Origin: CAVRZY01 sp963725415
GTDB lineage: Bacteria > Acidobacteriota > Terriglobia > Bryobacterales > Bryobacteraceae
Direction: 5' to 3'
DNA: 64,000 nucleotides
Assembly (NCBI GenBank): GCA_963725415.1
Contig: CAVRZY010000035.1
Location: 1-64,000 of the forward strand
Under the pieces are notes generated by a model that worked only from the letters and a program-made list of their open reading frames with translations, was not told the origin of the DNA and ran no database searches. Within the stretch, counting starts at the first letter, position 1. Every line of letters starts with the position of its first letter. Below, in pieces: positions 9,263-18,705 of this stretch. A program made the position numbers and the translations under genes.

Positions 9263-10870
9263 TCAATGTTCGAGGACCTTGCCCAGTTTGCCGCTCAAGT
9301 CGATTCGGATCTTGCCCACCGGCTTGCCTTCGTGGCCGACGAGCCGATAAGCCCGCACCGTGGAAGAGGATTGTTCATTGAAGTTGAGGGACTCCCATCG
9401 GTCTGGATAACGGCGCAGAACCTCACCAAGCTGGCGGAGATGCTCTCTGGGCGGATCAACCGGGGTGGTATCGAAGGCCACAATGCCAACGGGGAGGCTT
9501 TCCAGGTAGGCAGCCATGGCCTGGGCATCTGGAAAGAGGGCCTGATACCTGACGCCTGTCCATGAGATGCTGGCCAGCATCTTGCTGGCGCGGAGGACGA
9601 TGTGACCAGGCCGGCGTTCGTGCATGGCCACCTCGGCAATGAAAGCCCCTTCGGCCGAGGAAGACCCCGCCACCAGAAACACCGAGCTGCGAAACTGGGG
9701 GCTGCCCAAGAGTACGGAGACCAGTTGAGGCTGTCCGTGACGCGGTTTGGCGCGCACAAGGAAAGTCTGCTTTGCGAAAGCGGCGATGCTGAGCAGCACC
9801 ACCAGAGGCACGCTCCAGGCCGGGCGCAGGCCGGCACGGGCGATCCTGTCTGCCAGCCAGGCCAGACCGGCTCCCAGAAACGCCGCCAGCGCCGGTATGG
9901 CGGCCGCCGCATAACGGGGCTCGAAGTAGACGTTCACGAACGAGTGGAAGGTCCAGACGCTTAGGATCAGAGAGGCCAGCGCAACCCATTTTCCGGCCGC
10001 CCGGTTACGCCACATCGGCCAGAGCACCTTCCGGACCAGGCCGATTGCGATCACGCAGAAAAGCAGCCACCCGAAGGAATGAATCAGCACTCTGCCGTTT
10101 GCCAGCAGCGCCAGCTTGGTATGAATCGCGCTGGGTGAAGAGACGTGGGCCAGCCGGTTGGTGGTCAAGTAATACCACGGGCCGCAGAGCACAATTACCA
10201 GCAGGGCCGGGAACCAGAAAGAAAGACGCCGCGCCAAATGCACTTTGCGCCCGATCAGGATGGCAAAAGGAGGGAGCAAGGCGAGCGCCAGTCCTTTGCC
10301 GTTGGTCATGATCGCCAGCACAGCCAGCAGGGCGAACTTCACCGCTTCCCGCCAGCTCGGAGCATCCAGGTACTTTCCGTAAGACACTGCCGCGTAAAAC
10401 GAAAGCAAGGCGATCAGGAGTTCCGACATCACGGCCTGGCTAAACCCCTGCATGAGAGGCAGGCAGACCAGAATCGCCGCGGCGGTGGCCCCCACCAGGA
10501 CGCCGTACTCCTCCCGAAGGATGCTGTAAACCTTCATCGCCAGGACCGACGTGAGCAACGCCAGCAGCAGCATGATGGATATGCGTCCGGGGGAGAACGC
10601 CAGCATCCAGACGCCTTGCACGACATAGAAGAACGGGGGCCAGTGGCCGATGGCCACCTTGGGATAGTGCAGGTAGTAATCCTCGGCGAATCGCAGTGCG
10701 GGTTGCGGGAAGCCAGCCGCGATGTAATCCCGCACCAGGAGCCCGGAGACGTAGTGGGCCGCTTCGTCGGGGTGCGCGGCGAACTCCGCCTCCAGCGCGC
10801 CGGAACGCCACTGCAGAAGCACGACCAGGGAGGCCAGTAGGAGAGCGACCAGGATAGTCGCAGGTTTCAC
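9263..10870 (-). CDS. Membrane glycosyltransferase, GT39/ArnT-like
   Basis: 535 residues with an N-terminal membrane helix (MKPATILVALLLASLVVLLQ), an acidic motif HPDEAAHYVSG in the first extracytoplasmic loop, and about ten further hydrophobic segments. A short soluble tail follows the membrane part. The acidic loop motif and topology fit polyprenyl-phosphate-sugar-dependent transferases of the PMT/ArnT group; the acceptor is unknown. It starts 19 bp after the symporter stop, so it is probably co-transcribed with the upstream deacetylase-symporter genes and with the HprK-like gene downstream. Confidence 0.8.
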   Translation of the reverse strand: MKPATILVALLLASLVVLLQWRSGALEAEFAAHPDEAAHYVSGLLVRDYIAAGFPQPALRFAEDYYLHYPKVAIGHWPPFFYVVQGVWMLAFSPGRISIMLLLALLTSVLAMKVYSILREEYGVLVGATAAAILVCLPLMQGFSQAVMSELLIALLSFYAAVSYGKYLDAPSWREAVKFALLAVLAIMTNGKGLALALLPPFAILIGRKVHLARRLSFWFPALLVIVLCGPWYYLTTNRLAHVSSPSAIHTKLALLANGRVLIHSFGWLLFCVIAIGLVRKVLWPMWRNRAAGKWVALASLILSVWTFHSFVNVYFEPRYAAAAIPALAAFLGAGLAWLADRIARAGLRPAWSVPLVVLLSIAAFAKQTFLVRAKPRHGQPQLVSVLLGSPQFRSSVFLVAGSSSAEGAFIAEVAMHERRPGHIVLRASKMLASISWTGVRYQALFPDAQAMAAYLESLPVGIVAFDTTPVDPPREHLRQLGEVLRRYPDRWESLNFNEQSSSTVRAYRLVGHEGKPVGKIRIDLSGKLGKVLEH

Positions 10871-10889
10871 CTTGACTGGCAGCCTGGAG

Positions 10890-12605
10890 CTAAGCGGAGC
10901 GTTCAGAAGGAACGATCATAGCATTGCCCGGCCGGAAACGCGAGATGGCCAGCGCGGTGGCCACCACCACCAGGCAGCCGATCACGTTGTACCACAGGTA
11001 GGAGACCTGGGTGAAGAAGTGCGCGCAGAAAATGGCGGCCTCTCCTGCCAACACGCCGGCAAACGCCGCCGTGCCGCGCACCCGGGGAAAATAGAAGGCC
11101 AGCACGAACACGCCCAGCATCCCGCCGTAGAACAGCGAGCCCACGATATTAACCGCTTCGATGAGCGCTCCCAGGTTCTTGGCGTATTGCGCAAAAGCGA
11201 TGGCGTAGCAGCCCCAGAACGCTGTGGCGATGCGCGAGGCCCGCAGGGTGTGCCGTTCGGTAGCGTCCTTGCGGATGTGCCGCCGGTAGATATCAATGAC
11301 CGTGACCGTGGCGAGGGAGTTGATCTCGCCCGAGCTTGAGGACATGGCGGCGGCGAACACCGCGGCCAGGATCAGCCCCACGACTCCCGCCGGCATGTAG
11401 CGCGTCACGAAAGACAAAAAGATGTAGTTGGTGTCGTTGAAGCCGGGCAAGCCATCCACCTTCTCGGCCAGGCGAGCGCCCTCCCGGCGGGCAGCGTCTA
11501 GCTGTTGCTGCGCCTGCCGGTATTCTGCGAGGCTCTGTTTCGCCAGGGCCCGGTGGCCCTGGCGGTGCGCTTCTACGATCCCCTGGGCGGCCTGTTTCCG
11601 CTGCTCGAACGCGGCATTGAACTGGTGGCTGATGGGCTCGAGATCCCGGGGCGCGGCCCGGCTGTGAATCTTGTTCAGCTCGACCTGCTGGAACAGCAGC
11701 GGCGGCCTCTCGAAGATGAAGAAGACAAAAACCATCGCCCCGGTGAACAGAATGAGGAACTGCATCGGGATTTTGGCCACGGCGTTGAACAGCAGGCTCA
11801 GGCGGCTATGGGCGATGGACTTTCCGGTCAGGTAGCGCTGCACCTGCGACTGGTCCGTCCCAAAGTAGGAGAGCTGTAGAAAGGTGCCGCCGATCAATCC
11901 GCTCCAGATGTTGTAGCGGCTCTTCCAGTCGAAGCTCAGATCCACCACGTTCAGCTTGCCGGCGGCCCCGGCCAGGGAAACGGCGTCTCGCAGGGAGATG
12001 CCCTCGGGCAGCAGGTAAATGACCGTCCCCAGCGCCACAAACACGCCGGAAAAAATGATCAGCATCTGCTGCATGTCGGTCCAGGCCACGGCCTTGGCGC
12101 CTCCGGAGACCGTGTACGCGATTACCAGGCCCCCAATCAGAAGGGTGGTCACCCGGTCCGACCAGCCCAGGATCACCGTGAGCACGACTGCCAGCGCGTA
12201 GAGCGTCAGGCCTAAGCCCAGTCCGCGCTGAATGAGAAACACGAGGCTCACCAGCGAGCGCGTCTTGGCGTCGAAACGCAGCTCCAGGTATTGGTAGGCG
12301 GTGTAGACGTTAGTGCGATGAAAGATTGGGACCGCGGTGGCCGCCAGAATCACCATGGCCAGGGGAAGGCCGAAATAGAACTGCAAGAAGCGCATCCCGT
12401 CCACGTAGGACTGGCCGGTGGTGGAGATGAAGGTGATGGCGCTGGCCTGGGTGGCCATGATGGACAGCGCCACGGCGTACCAGGGCATGGTCTTGCCAGC
12501 CAGCAGGTAACCTTTGACTGTGCCGGTGCCGCGCCCCTTGTACAGCCCGTAGACCACAAAGAAGAGCAGCGCGCTGCCCAGCACCAGCCAGTCCAGCAGC
12601 CTCAT
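10890..12605 (-). CDS. Sodium:solute symporter (SSS family)
   Basis: 571 residues with about 13-14 transmembrane segments. Family signatures include TQASAITFISTTGQSYVDG near residue 55 and FLQLSYFGTDQSQVQRYLTG near 245. A soluble, charged, probably helical insertion of about 80 residues (around 320-400, rich in Ala, Gln and Arg) separates the halves, as in SGLT-like bacterial members. It would carry an organic solute with Na+; the substrate is unknown, though an adjacent sugar deacetylase suggests an amino- or acetylated sugar. ATG at 12605 overlaps the stop of a 42-residue membrane protein (ATGA), so the two are translationally coupled. A remnant of a related gene lies at 1535. Confidence 0.9.
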   Translation of the reverse strand: MRLLDWLVLGSALLFFVVYGLYKGRGTGTVKGYLLAGKTMPWYAVALSIMATQASAITFISTTGQSYVDGMRFLQFYFGLPLAMVILAATAVPIFHRTNVYTAYQYLELRFDAKTRSLVSLVFLIQRGLGLGLTLYALAVVLTVILGWSDRVTTLLIGGLVIAYTVSGGAKAVAWTDMQQMLIIFSGVFVALGTVIYLLPEGISLRDAVSLAGAAGKLNVVDLSFDWKSRYNIWSGLIGGTFLQLSYFGTDQSQVQRYLTGKSIAHSRLSLLFNAVAKIPMQFLILFTGAMVFVFFIFERPPLLFQQVELNKIHSRAAPRDLEPISHQFNAAFEQRKQAAQGIVEAHRQGHRALAKQSLAEYRQAQQQLDAARREGARLAEKVDGLPGFNDTNYIFLSFVTRYMPAGVVGLILAAVFAAAMSSSSGEINSLATVTVIDIYRRHIRKDATERHTLRASRIATAFWGCYAIAFAQYAKNLGALIEAVNIVGSLFYGGMLGVFVLAFYFPRVRGTAAFAGVLAGEAAIFCAHFFTQVSYLWYNVIGCLVVVATALAISRFRPGNAMIVPSERSA

Positions 12606-12730
12606 GCCGAGAAGACCCTCGTGAAGATGTAGAAGAGCGCGATGAGAGACGCCAGGTACAGAATCACCGCCGCGTAGACGCGCCCCCAGGTCCGCAAAAA
12701 GGGAGGCGGTTCATCCGGCGGGTGGTTCAC
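12602..12730 (-). CDS. 42-residue single-pass membrane microprotein coupled to the symporter
   Basis: The GTG start at 12730 lies inside the stop of the upstream deacetylase (GTGA), and its own TGA overlaps the symporter start (ATGA). The product is a short Pro-rich cytoplasmic stretch (NHPPDEPPPFLRTWG) and one transmembrane helix (YAAVILYLASLIALFYIF). Double overlap and single-helix topology resemble the small accessory subunits that accompany some SSS transporters (DUF4212-like or symporter small accessory proteins). No sequence identity to those can be claimed from inspection. I infer an accessory role for the symporter. Confidence 0.7.
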   Translation of the reverse strand: MNHPPDEPPPFLRTWGRVYAAVILYLASLIALFYIFTRVFSA

Positions 12731-15222
12731 CGCAGCACCTTCCCGGCGCTCAGCAGGTTGGCAAAAATGCGGTACGCGCCGGGCACGCCAGCGGGCAACT
12801 GCCGGAACCAGGAATAGGCGGTGAAGACGTAGGCGCCCTGCCCGTAGCGCGCGAACAGGGTGCCGCCGGGATGCGGGGCTTCGCCCGGGTCGTGCGATTC
12901 GAACAGGGATTTGTACTGGGGATCCCATTGGGAGGCGAAATACAGGCCGCGCTCCTGGATCCAGCCCTCGAAGTCGGCCGCGCTGATCTGGTTGGGCGAT
13001 TTCAGAAGCGGGCTGTGCGGATCGGGGAAGGCGACGGGGGCCTCTTCCACCGTGACGCGGTCCCGGCTTACCTGCAACGGGTATGGCCCGATCCTGGCCA
13101 GCGCGCCATCGGCCACGTTGTACTGAACCACCAGCGTGCCGCCGCTCGCGACATACTCGAGCAGCCGTTGCTGATTGGCCCGCAGGTCGGCGCGCACGTT
13201 ATAGGCGCGCACTCCGGTCACGATGGCATCCAGTCCGCCGAAGTCGCCGCGCGCCAGATCCGCCTCCGCCAGCAGCGTCACCTGGCAGCCCAACTGCCTG
13301 AGCGCTTCCGGGACCTCGTCTCCGGCGCCCATCACGTAACCGATCTTGCGGGCCAGCACGCGAATGTCGGCCCGCACCAGCCGCGCCTGCGACGGCGGGA
13401 AGACTGTCTGCGGCGCAATGTGGGAATAGGCAATGGTGCTCATGCCGACTGCGATCTCCGCGTTCCCCGATGCGGCCACCGCGCGGAGTTGCCCCGAGGC
13501 CGCGTCCGCCAGGGGCGTTATCTCGAACGGCAGCGCCACCTCCTGGCCTGTTTCGGAAAGTTGGAATTTCCGGGTGCGCGGCTCCATGCGCCAGCCGTTG
13601 GGGACCTCCAGGCGCACCTCGCCCGCTGCGCCCGCGATATTGGCCTTGACCTCCACTTCAATCTTCTTGGGCTCTTCGCGGGGGAACACCAGAACCGGTT
13701 CGGAGAGTCGCAGGGCCACCCGCGGCACGATGACCAGCGGCCGGGTCTGCTCGCCTTCCACGCGGTCCACGTAGCGATGCCAGACGGGCCGGGTCAATTC
13801 GATGGATTCCGAGCCGGCGCGGATGCGGAAATGGACGCGGAGCGCCGGCGGGCTGTCGGCCACGCCGATCAGGGTCTGATCGGAGATGGTGTAAGTCTCC
13901 CCGTTCCTGCCGCCGGCCAGCCAGAAGGGCTGCGAATAGGGGTAACCCTCGGGGACTTCCCAGCTCAGCTCGCGGGCTTCGGGCTGGTTGTACGGCAACT
14001 GGAGGTCCGCAGAAGCCGAGCACTGTCCGGCTGGACAAGGCTCGATGCTGATCTCAGCCAGCCGCAGGGGTGCTTGCGAACGGTTCAGCGCCGTAGCGCG
14101 GATGGCCAGCTTGGAGCCGGGAACAGCCGTGCTGCGGTCCGCGGACGCGTCCAGCCACAGCCCGGAGCACAAGGCCAGGGTTTCGTCGAGCTCCCCGAGT
14201 TTCCGGATGGCCCAGGCATCTTTCAGCGCCGCGATCAGGGGTCGGGCTTTCAACAGCAACGGAATGGTCTTCTCGGGATGTTCCGGCTCGAAGGAGCGCA
14301 CCGCTTCAGCAAGGATTGGACCCACTTCCCCGCCCCCCGGGACCCGGTTCCAGCTCGTGTCGATGCCATCGAAAACATCCTTGGCTGCGGGCTGGCCGGC
14401 GACGTGCACCAGGTAGTTCTTCTGCGAGCCGCGCCTCTCCGGCGCGCCGAACCCCTGGGTGCGGTGCATGCTGCGGCTCATCCCCGCAATCTCGGCGTAG
14501 GAATACCCCAGCAGCGGGTCGTATGCACCGCTGTCAATCTCGACTTGGGCCTGCGGTCCCTCGGCACTGCCCCGGTAGAGACCCTGAAGGATGCGCTTGG
14601 CCTGCCACGGCTGGACCCATTTGAACTGCTCGGGGAACCGGTTGGGGTCGGCGGCCGCCGTGAAGGCCTCGCGAGCCAGCATCCCGGAGACCTGATGCTG
14701 GCCGTGGCCGTCGCGCGAGGTGCCGGAGAAATTCACCACGATCACGTCCGGGCGGAAGCGGCGGATCACCCACACCACGTCGGAGAGGATCTTCTCGTGG
14801 CCCCACTTGGCCAGAGTCTCCTCGGCGGTCTTGGTGAAGCCGAAGTCAATGGCGCGGGTGAAGAATTGCTCGGCGCCGTCGATCCTTCGGGCCGCCAGCA
14901 GCTCCTGGGTGCGGATCAGGCCCAGCAGCTCGCTTTGCTCGGGGCCGATCAGGTTTTGCCCGCCCTCGCCCCGCGTCAGCGACAGGTACCCCGCGCGCAC
15001 CTGGCGTGCGCGCGTGAAATAGGCCAGCAGGGCGGTGTTCTCGTCGTCGGGGTGCGCGGCGATCATGAGCACGCTCCCCAGCACGTTCAGCCGCTCCAGC
15101 GCCAGCTTGGTTTGAGGCGCCCCGGCCAGATTGCGCTGTGCGGTGCCCGGCGCGCTCAGGACCAGCAACAGCAAAAGAACCGGGAACTTCGAACAAAGAT
15201 GCGAGGCGCGGAGCGGCCCCAC
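12727..15222 (-). CDS. Secreted PIG-L (LmbE-like) deacetylase with C-terminal beta domains
   Basis: The zinc motif AHPDDEN and the second motif GHGQHQVSG mark the PIG-L/LmbE N-acetylglucosaminyl-hydrolase fold in the first third. The remaining about 550 residues include beta-rich NEW3-like regions and a closing segment resembling a glutamine-amidotransferase-like fold (GLDAIVTGVRAYNVRADLR). The frame is open from 15297, but GTG at 15222 gives a proper signal peptide (hydrophobic FPVLLLLLVLSAPGTAQ) and a 34-bp gap to bacterioferritin, so I chose it. Likely removes acetyl groups from amino sugars outside the cytoplasm, feeding the coupled symporter. Upstream bases contain repeated ACGATCCACG words. 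Confidence 0.85.
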   Translation of the reverse strand: MGPLRASHLCSKFPVLLLLLVLSAPGTAQRNLAGAPQTKLALERLNVLGSVLMIAAHPDDENTALLAYFTRARQVRAGYLSLTRGEGGQNLIGPEQSELLGLIRTQELLAARRIDGAEQFFTRAIDFGFTKTAEETLAKWGHEKILSDVVWVIRRFRPDVIVVNFSGTSRDGHGQHQVSGMLAREAFTAAADPNRFPEQFKWVQPWQAKRILQGLYRGSAEGPQAQVEIDSGAYDPLLGYSYAEIAGMSRSMHRTQGFGAPERRGSQKNYLVHVAGQPAAKDVFDGIDTSWNRVPGGGEVGPILAEAVRSFEPEHPEKTIPLLLKARPLIAALKDAWAIRKLGELDETLALCSGLWLDASADRSTAVPGSKLAIRATALNRSQAPLRLAEISIEPCPAGQCSASADLQLPYNQPEARELSWEVPEGYPYSQPFWLAGGRNGETYTISDQTLIGVADSPPALRVHFRIRAGSESIELTRPVWHRYVDRVEGEQTRPLVIVPRVALRLSEPVLVFPREEPKKIEVEVKANIAGAAGEVRLEVPNGWRMEPRTRKFQLSETGQEVALPFEITPLADAASGQLRAVAASGNAEIAVGMSTIAYSHIAPQTVFPPSQARLVRADIRVLARKIGYVMGAGDEVPEALRQLGCQVTLLAEADLARGDFGGLDAIVTGVRAYNVRADLRANQQRLLEYVASGGTLVVQYNVADGALARIGPYPLQVSRDRVTVEEAPVAFPDPHSPLLKSPNQISAADFEGWIQERGLYFASQWDPQYKSLFESHDPGEAPHPGGTLFARYGQGAYVFTAYSWFRQLPAGVPGAYRIFANLLSAGKVLR

Positions 15223-15256
15223 GATCCACGATCTACGATCCACGGCCGCCCAGCCC

Positions 15257-15727
15257 TTATTCGCCAAGCTGCCGCGCCAGGTAGTTGTCCAGGCCAATCT
15301 CCTGGATCAGGTGGAGCTGGGTCTCCAGATAGTCGGCGTGACCCTCTTCGTCGGCCAGCAGTTTGTCGAGCAGCTCCTTGGAGCCGTTGTCCGCCAGCTC
15401 CGCGCACACCTTGATGGCCGCATTGTACATGGCGACCGCCCCCAGCTCCAGGGCCAGGTCGTTTTCCATTTGCGCTTCCACCGTCGAGCCGATCTTGACG
15501 GCCGGCGGCTCGGACATGACCGGCTGGCCATCCAGGAAAAGAATGCGCTCGATGACCTTCTCGGCGTGCTTCATCTCGTCAATCGACAGCTTCTTGGCGT
15601 GCTTCGCCAGGCGTCCGTAGCCCCAGTTTTCATTCATCTCCGCATGGACGAAGTACTGGTTTATGGCGGTCAGCTCCTCTTTGAGAGCCTGATTCAGCAG
15701 CGCAATCACTTTCTCGTTTCCACGCAT
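15257..15727 (-). CDS. bfr: Bacterioferritin
   Basis: 156 residues, full length for the family. All ferroxidase ligands are in place: Glu18, Glu51, His54, Glu94, Glu127 and His130. Met52, the axial haem ligand, is present (DEMKHAEKVIER). It forms a 24-subunit shell storing iron as ferric mineral, with haem between subunit pairs. The start follows a strong AGAGGAGA ribosome site with 5-6 bp spacing. The gene is first in the minus-strand cluster, but the iron role does not obviously relate to the deacetylase-symporter genes 34 bp downstream, so co-transcription may be incidental. Confidence 0.96.
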   Translation of the reverse strand: MRGNEKVIALLNQALKEELTAINQYFVHAEMNENWGYGRLAKHAKKLSIDEMKHAEKVIERILFLDGQPVMSEPPAVKIGSTVEAQMENDLALELGAVAMYNAAIKVCAELADNGSKELLDKLLADEEGHADYLETQLHLIQEIGLDNYLARQLGE

Positions 15728-16106
15728 GCAATTCTCCTCTTGAGTATTCTAGACGGCTAGCTCATCCAGCATAGCAAAGTGCTGTCGGCTGGGAGAAATG
15801 GGGGCAGGACTCCATGAGGCAGACCTCACCCGCCCAGATGAAAGTGGCGGAGAGATTTTCCAGACACTTTCTCAACCCTCAACTGGGGCGGGGACCCGTG
15901 CCGTCCGGCACGAACCGGCTGGGGCTCCAGGCCGGCATATCATCGGCAGTGCCTCAGCCGAGGAGCGCTTGCTGCCGGGATCCGTGGGCCCCTGCGGGTC
16001 CGGCGGTCAACCTGCGAGGGACTTCAGACGTTCCCCTCACAAAGTGTGAAGGAATCGCCTTGCACCCGACCGGCACAGGCTGTCAAGGACTGAGTCAGAG
16101 CGCCGC
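15728..16106. other. Intergenic stretch without a recognisable gene
   Basis: About 380 bp between bacterioferritin and PIN-domain debris. Short open frames on both strands have no ribosome sites and Arg/Pro/Ser-rich composition, as random frames in GC-rich DNA do. The bacterioferritin promoter should lie at the left end. No inverted ends or family repeats were found. Confidence 0.5.
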
Positions 16107-16385
16107 TCAGCGGATGTACCGCACCTGCACGCCGAGGCTTGGGATCCGCCAATTCTGATTGGCGGTCACGGCCGCTACCCCGCAGCGCTTTGCGGTGGCC
16201 AGGCAAGCTCGGTCGCCGAGCGAGAGGCCACGCGCTCGCGTCATCTGTTCCAGGCGCGCAGCAATCTCGGCGTCCTCCAGGGTGAACGGGAGCACCGCCA
16301 CACCCAGGTCACCGATGGCTCTTCCGGCCTCCTCCGGCCCGGCGCGCATCGAGGTGAAGCTGCCCTCAGCGTGCGTCGTGGCGGC
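16107..16385 (-). pseudogene. C-terminal fragment of a PIN-domain (VapC-like) toxin
   Basis: The frame reads EEAGRAIGDLGVAVLPFTLE, then GLSLGDRACLATAKRCG, then VAAVTANQNWR. These are the last two acidic-residue segments of VapC-type ribonucleases (LGDRACLA with its Asp, and the TANQNW end). The N-terminal part with the first catalytic Asp (normally near VLDASALLAL) is missing, and upstream sequence switches to unrelated DNA carrying an ankyrin-like scrap on the other strand. ATG 16349 would give only 80 residues. No VapB antitoxin is adjacent. Probably inactive. Confidence 0.6.
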
Positions 16386-16399
16386 CGCGGCGGGGGCGG

Positions 16400-16504
16400 C
16401 AAACTGCCACCACTGACAAGGGCCAGACTCCTTTGTGGGCGGCGACAGAGGCGGGCAAGACCGACGTTGCCCTGTTGCTTCCGAAGGCCGGGGCTAGGAG
16501 GTGA
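16400..16504 (+). pseudogene. Ankyrin-repeat fragment
   Basis: In one plus frame the sequence reads TTDKGQTPLWAATEAGKTD, then VALLLPKAGARR and a stop. This matches a single ankyrin unit (G-x-TPL-x-AA-x-x-G, V-x-LLL-x-x-GA). There is no start codon or upstream unit. I infer the tail of a destroyed ankyrin-repeat gene. Confidence 0.4.
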
Positions 16505-16535
16505 GTGAACGCCCCACAGGAGTAAACTGAAAGAG

Positions 16536-16745
16536 ATGGCGGAAAGCGGTATCCAATACGTTTCGGATGAGGACGGCCAGCCTGTCAGCGTGATTGTGCC
16601 GATCGACTTGTGGCGGGAGATCGAATCCGAGAAAGAAACAGCGCATTTGCTGAAGAGCCACGCGATGAGACAGCGACTGCTGGAGGCCAAGGAGCGTCGG
16701 AGCGGAATCCCCTTCGAGGAAGCGCTTGAGAAGCTTGGAATTTGA
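16536..16745 (+). CDS. Antitoxin of a YoeB-type pair (Phd/YefM-like)
   Basis: 69 residues. N-terminal strand GIQYVSDEDGQPVSVIVPID and helical charged middle and C-terminus (LWREIESEKETAHLLKSHAM) fit small antitoxins that bind DNA with the N-terminus and cover the toxin with the C-terminus. The following YoeB toxin overlaps by 20 bp, typical of a co-translated module. The pair probably autoregulates from its own promoter in the 30 bp upstream. Confidence 0.8.
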   Translation: MAESGIQYVSDEDGQPVSVIVPIDLWREIESEKETAHLLKSHAMRQRLLEAKERRSGIPFEEALEKLGI

Positions 16746-16983
16746 CCCCGCAGCTTTCGAGGATCTCGCGTGGTGGGTTCAGCAAGATCGCTCTCAGGCG
16801 CTCCGGATCATAAAGCTCATTCGCGAAATACAGCGTGAGCCGTTCGCGGGGCTTGGCAAGCCGGAGCCGCTGAAGCATGAGTTGAGCGGTTGCTGGTCGC
16901 GGCGGGTTGACCAAGAACACCGTCTCGTCTATCAGGTGCTCGAAAACAAGATCCGTATTCTGGCTTGCCGCTATCACTACTGA
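16726..16983 (+). CDS. yoeB: Txe/YoeB-family toxin (mRNA interferase)
   Basis: 85 residues, the family's usual size. Key segments are present: LGKPEPLKHELSGCWSRRV, the EHRLVYQV strand, and the C-terminal RYHY that supplies the His-Tyr catalytic pair. YoeB proteins cut mRNA at the ribosomal A site. The start is TTG at 16726, inside the antitoxin gene; a second TTG lies at 16735. No sign of inactivation. Confidence 0.9.
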   Translation: MRSLEFDPAAFEDLAWWVQQDRSQALRIIKLIREIQREPFAGLGKPEPLKHELSGCWSRRVDQEHRLVYQVLENKIRILACRYHY

Positions 16984-17049
16984 CGCGGACTGATGGGAGC
17001 GGGCTTCTCTCTCAGCATCGATAGATCTCTTGTGGGCTTCAGCCCAGGT

Positions 17050-17071
17050 AAGCCGGCAGGACTGCCGGCTT
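17050..17071. terminator. Hairpin after the yoeB gene
   Basis: AAGCCGGCA and TGCCGGCTT pair perfectly around a 4-base loop, 67 bp after the toxin stop and 140 bp before gcvT. No T-run follows, so it is either a weak terminator or a structural palindrome. Confidence 0.35.
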
Positions 17072-17171
17072 GCAGGCTGGATAGCCCGCCCCACGGAGTT
17101 GTCTCAGCCATACGTTACCGGATTTGCGAAAGGCAGTACTAAGGTGGCTGCCTGTCCCCATTTCTCTTGAT

Positions 17172-17201
17172 TTGACAGGCTTGCACGGGGCCTGTTAGAT
17201 T
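17172..17201 (+). promoter_or_regulatory. Sigma-70 promoter of the glycine cleavage operon
   Basis: TTGACA (17172-17177), an 18-bp spacer and TAGATT (17196-17201). The expected transcription start, about 7 bp downstream, is within 3-4 bp of the gcvT ATG at 17212, and no ribosome-binding site precedes that ATG. The mRNA may therefore be leaderless. No glycine riboswitch fold was seen. Confidence 0.6.
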
Positions 17202-17211
17202 GGCTGTTTTC

Positions 17212-18311
<1,100 letters not shown>

Positions 18312-18315
<4 letters not shown>

Positions 18316-18704
18316 GCATGTATCCCAGCAATCTTTGGTACACCAAGGAGCACGAGTGGGTGAAGGTGGAGGGTGAGATCGGCACGGTCGGGATCACCTT
18401 TCATGCGCAGAAGGAGCTCGGCGACATCGTTTATGTGGACCTGCCGCAGGCCGGTGCGCGCGTCGAGCAGGGCAAGACGCTCGGCTCGGTCGAGTCCGTC
18501 AAGGCGGTTTCCGATATCTATTCGCCGGTCTCCGGCGAGGTGATCGAAACCAACGAGTCGCTGGCCGAGGCCCCGGAGAAACTGAACCAGGACCCGCACG
18601 GCGCGGCCTGGCTGGTAAGAATCAGGATGAGCGCGCCGGAGGAGATTGCGCGCCTGATGACCGCGTCGGATTATCAGAGTTACTTGGGAGAGGAAGTCTA
18701 CTAG
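18312..18704 (+). CDS. gcvH: Glycine cleavage system H protein (lipoyl carrier)
   Basis: 130 residues. The lipoylation motif GSVESVKAVSDIYSPVSG places the modified Lys at position 64. N-terminal YTKEHEWVKVEG and the glutamate-rich C-terminal helix complete the family pattern. H protein shuttles the aminomethyl group between P and T proteins. Start ATG 18312 overlaps the gcvT stop; the open frame extending back to 18201 is only the shadow of gcvT. It ends 1 bp before the gcvPA start. Confidence 0.97.
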
Positions 18705-18705
18705 C

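Noticed and set aside
12871..15414. 847-codon open frame on the plus strand opposite the PIG-L deacetylase gene
   Set aside because: It mirrors the deacetylase codons, is Arg/Gly/Ala-rich without any domain, and has no ribosome site. A GC-rich antisense shadow.
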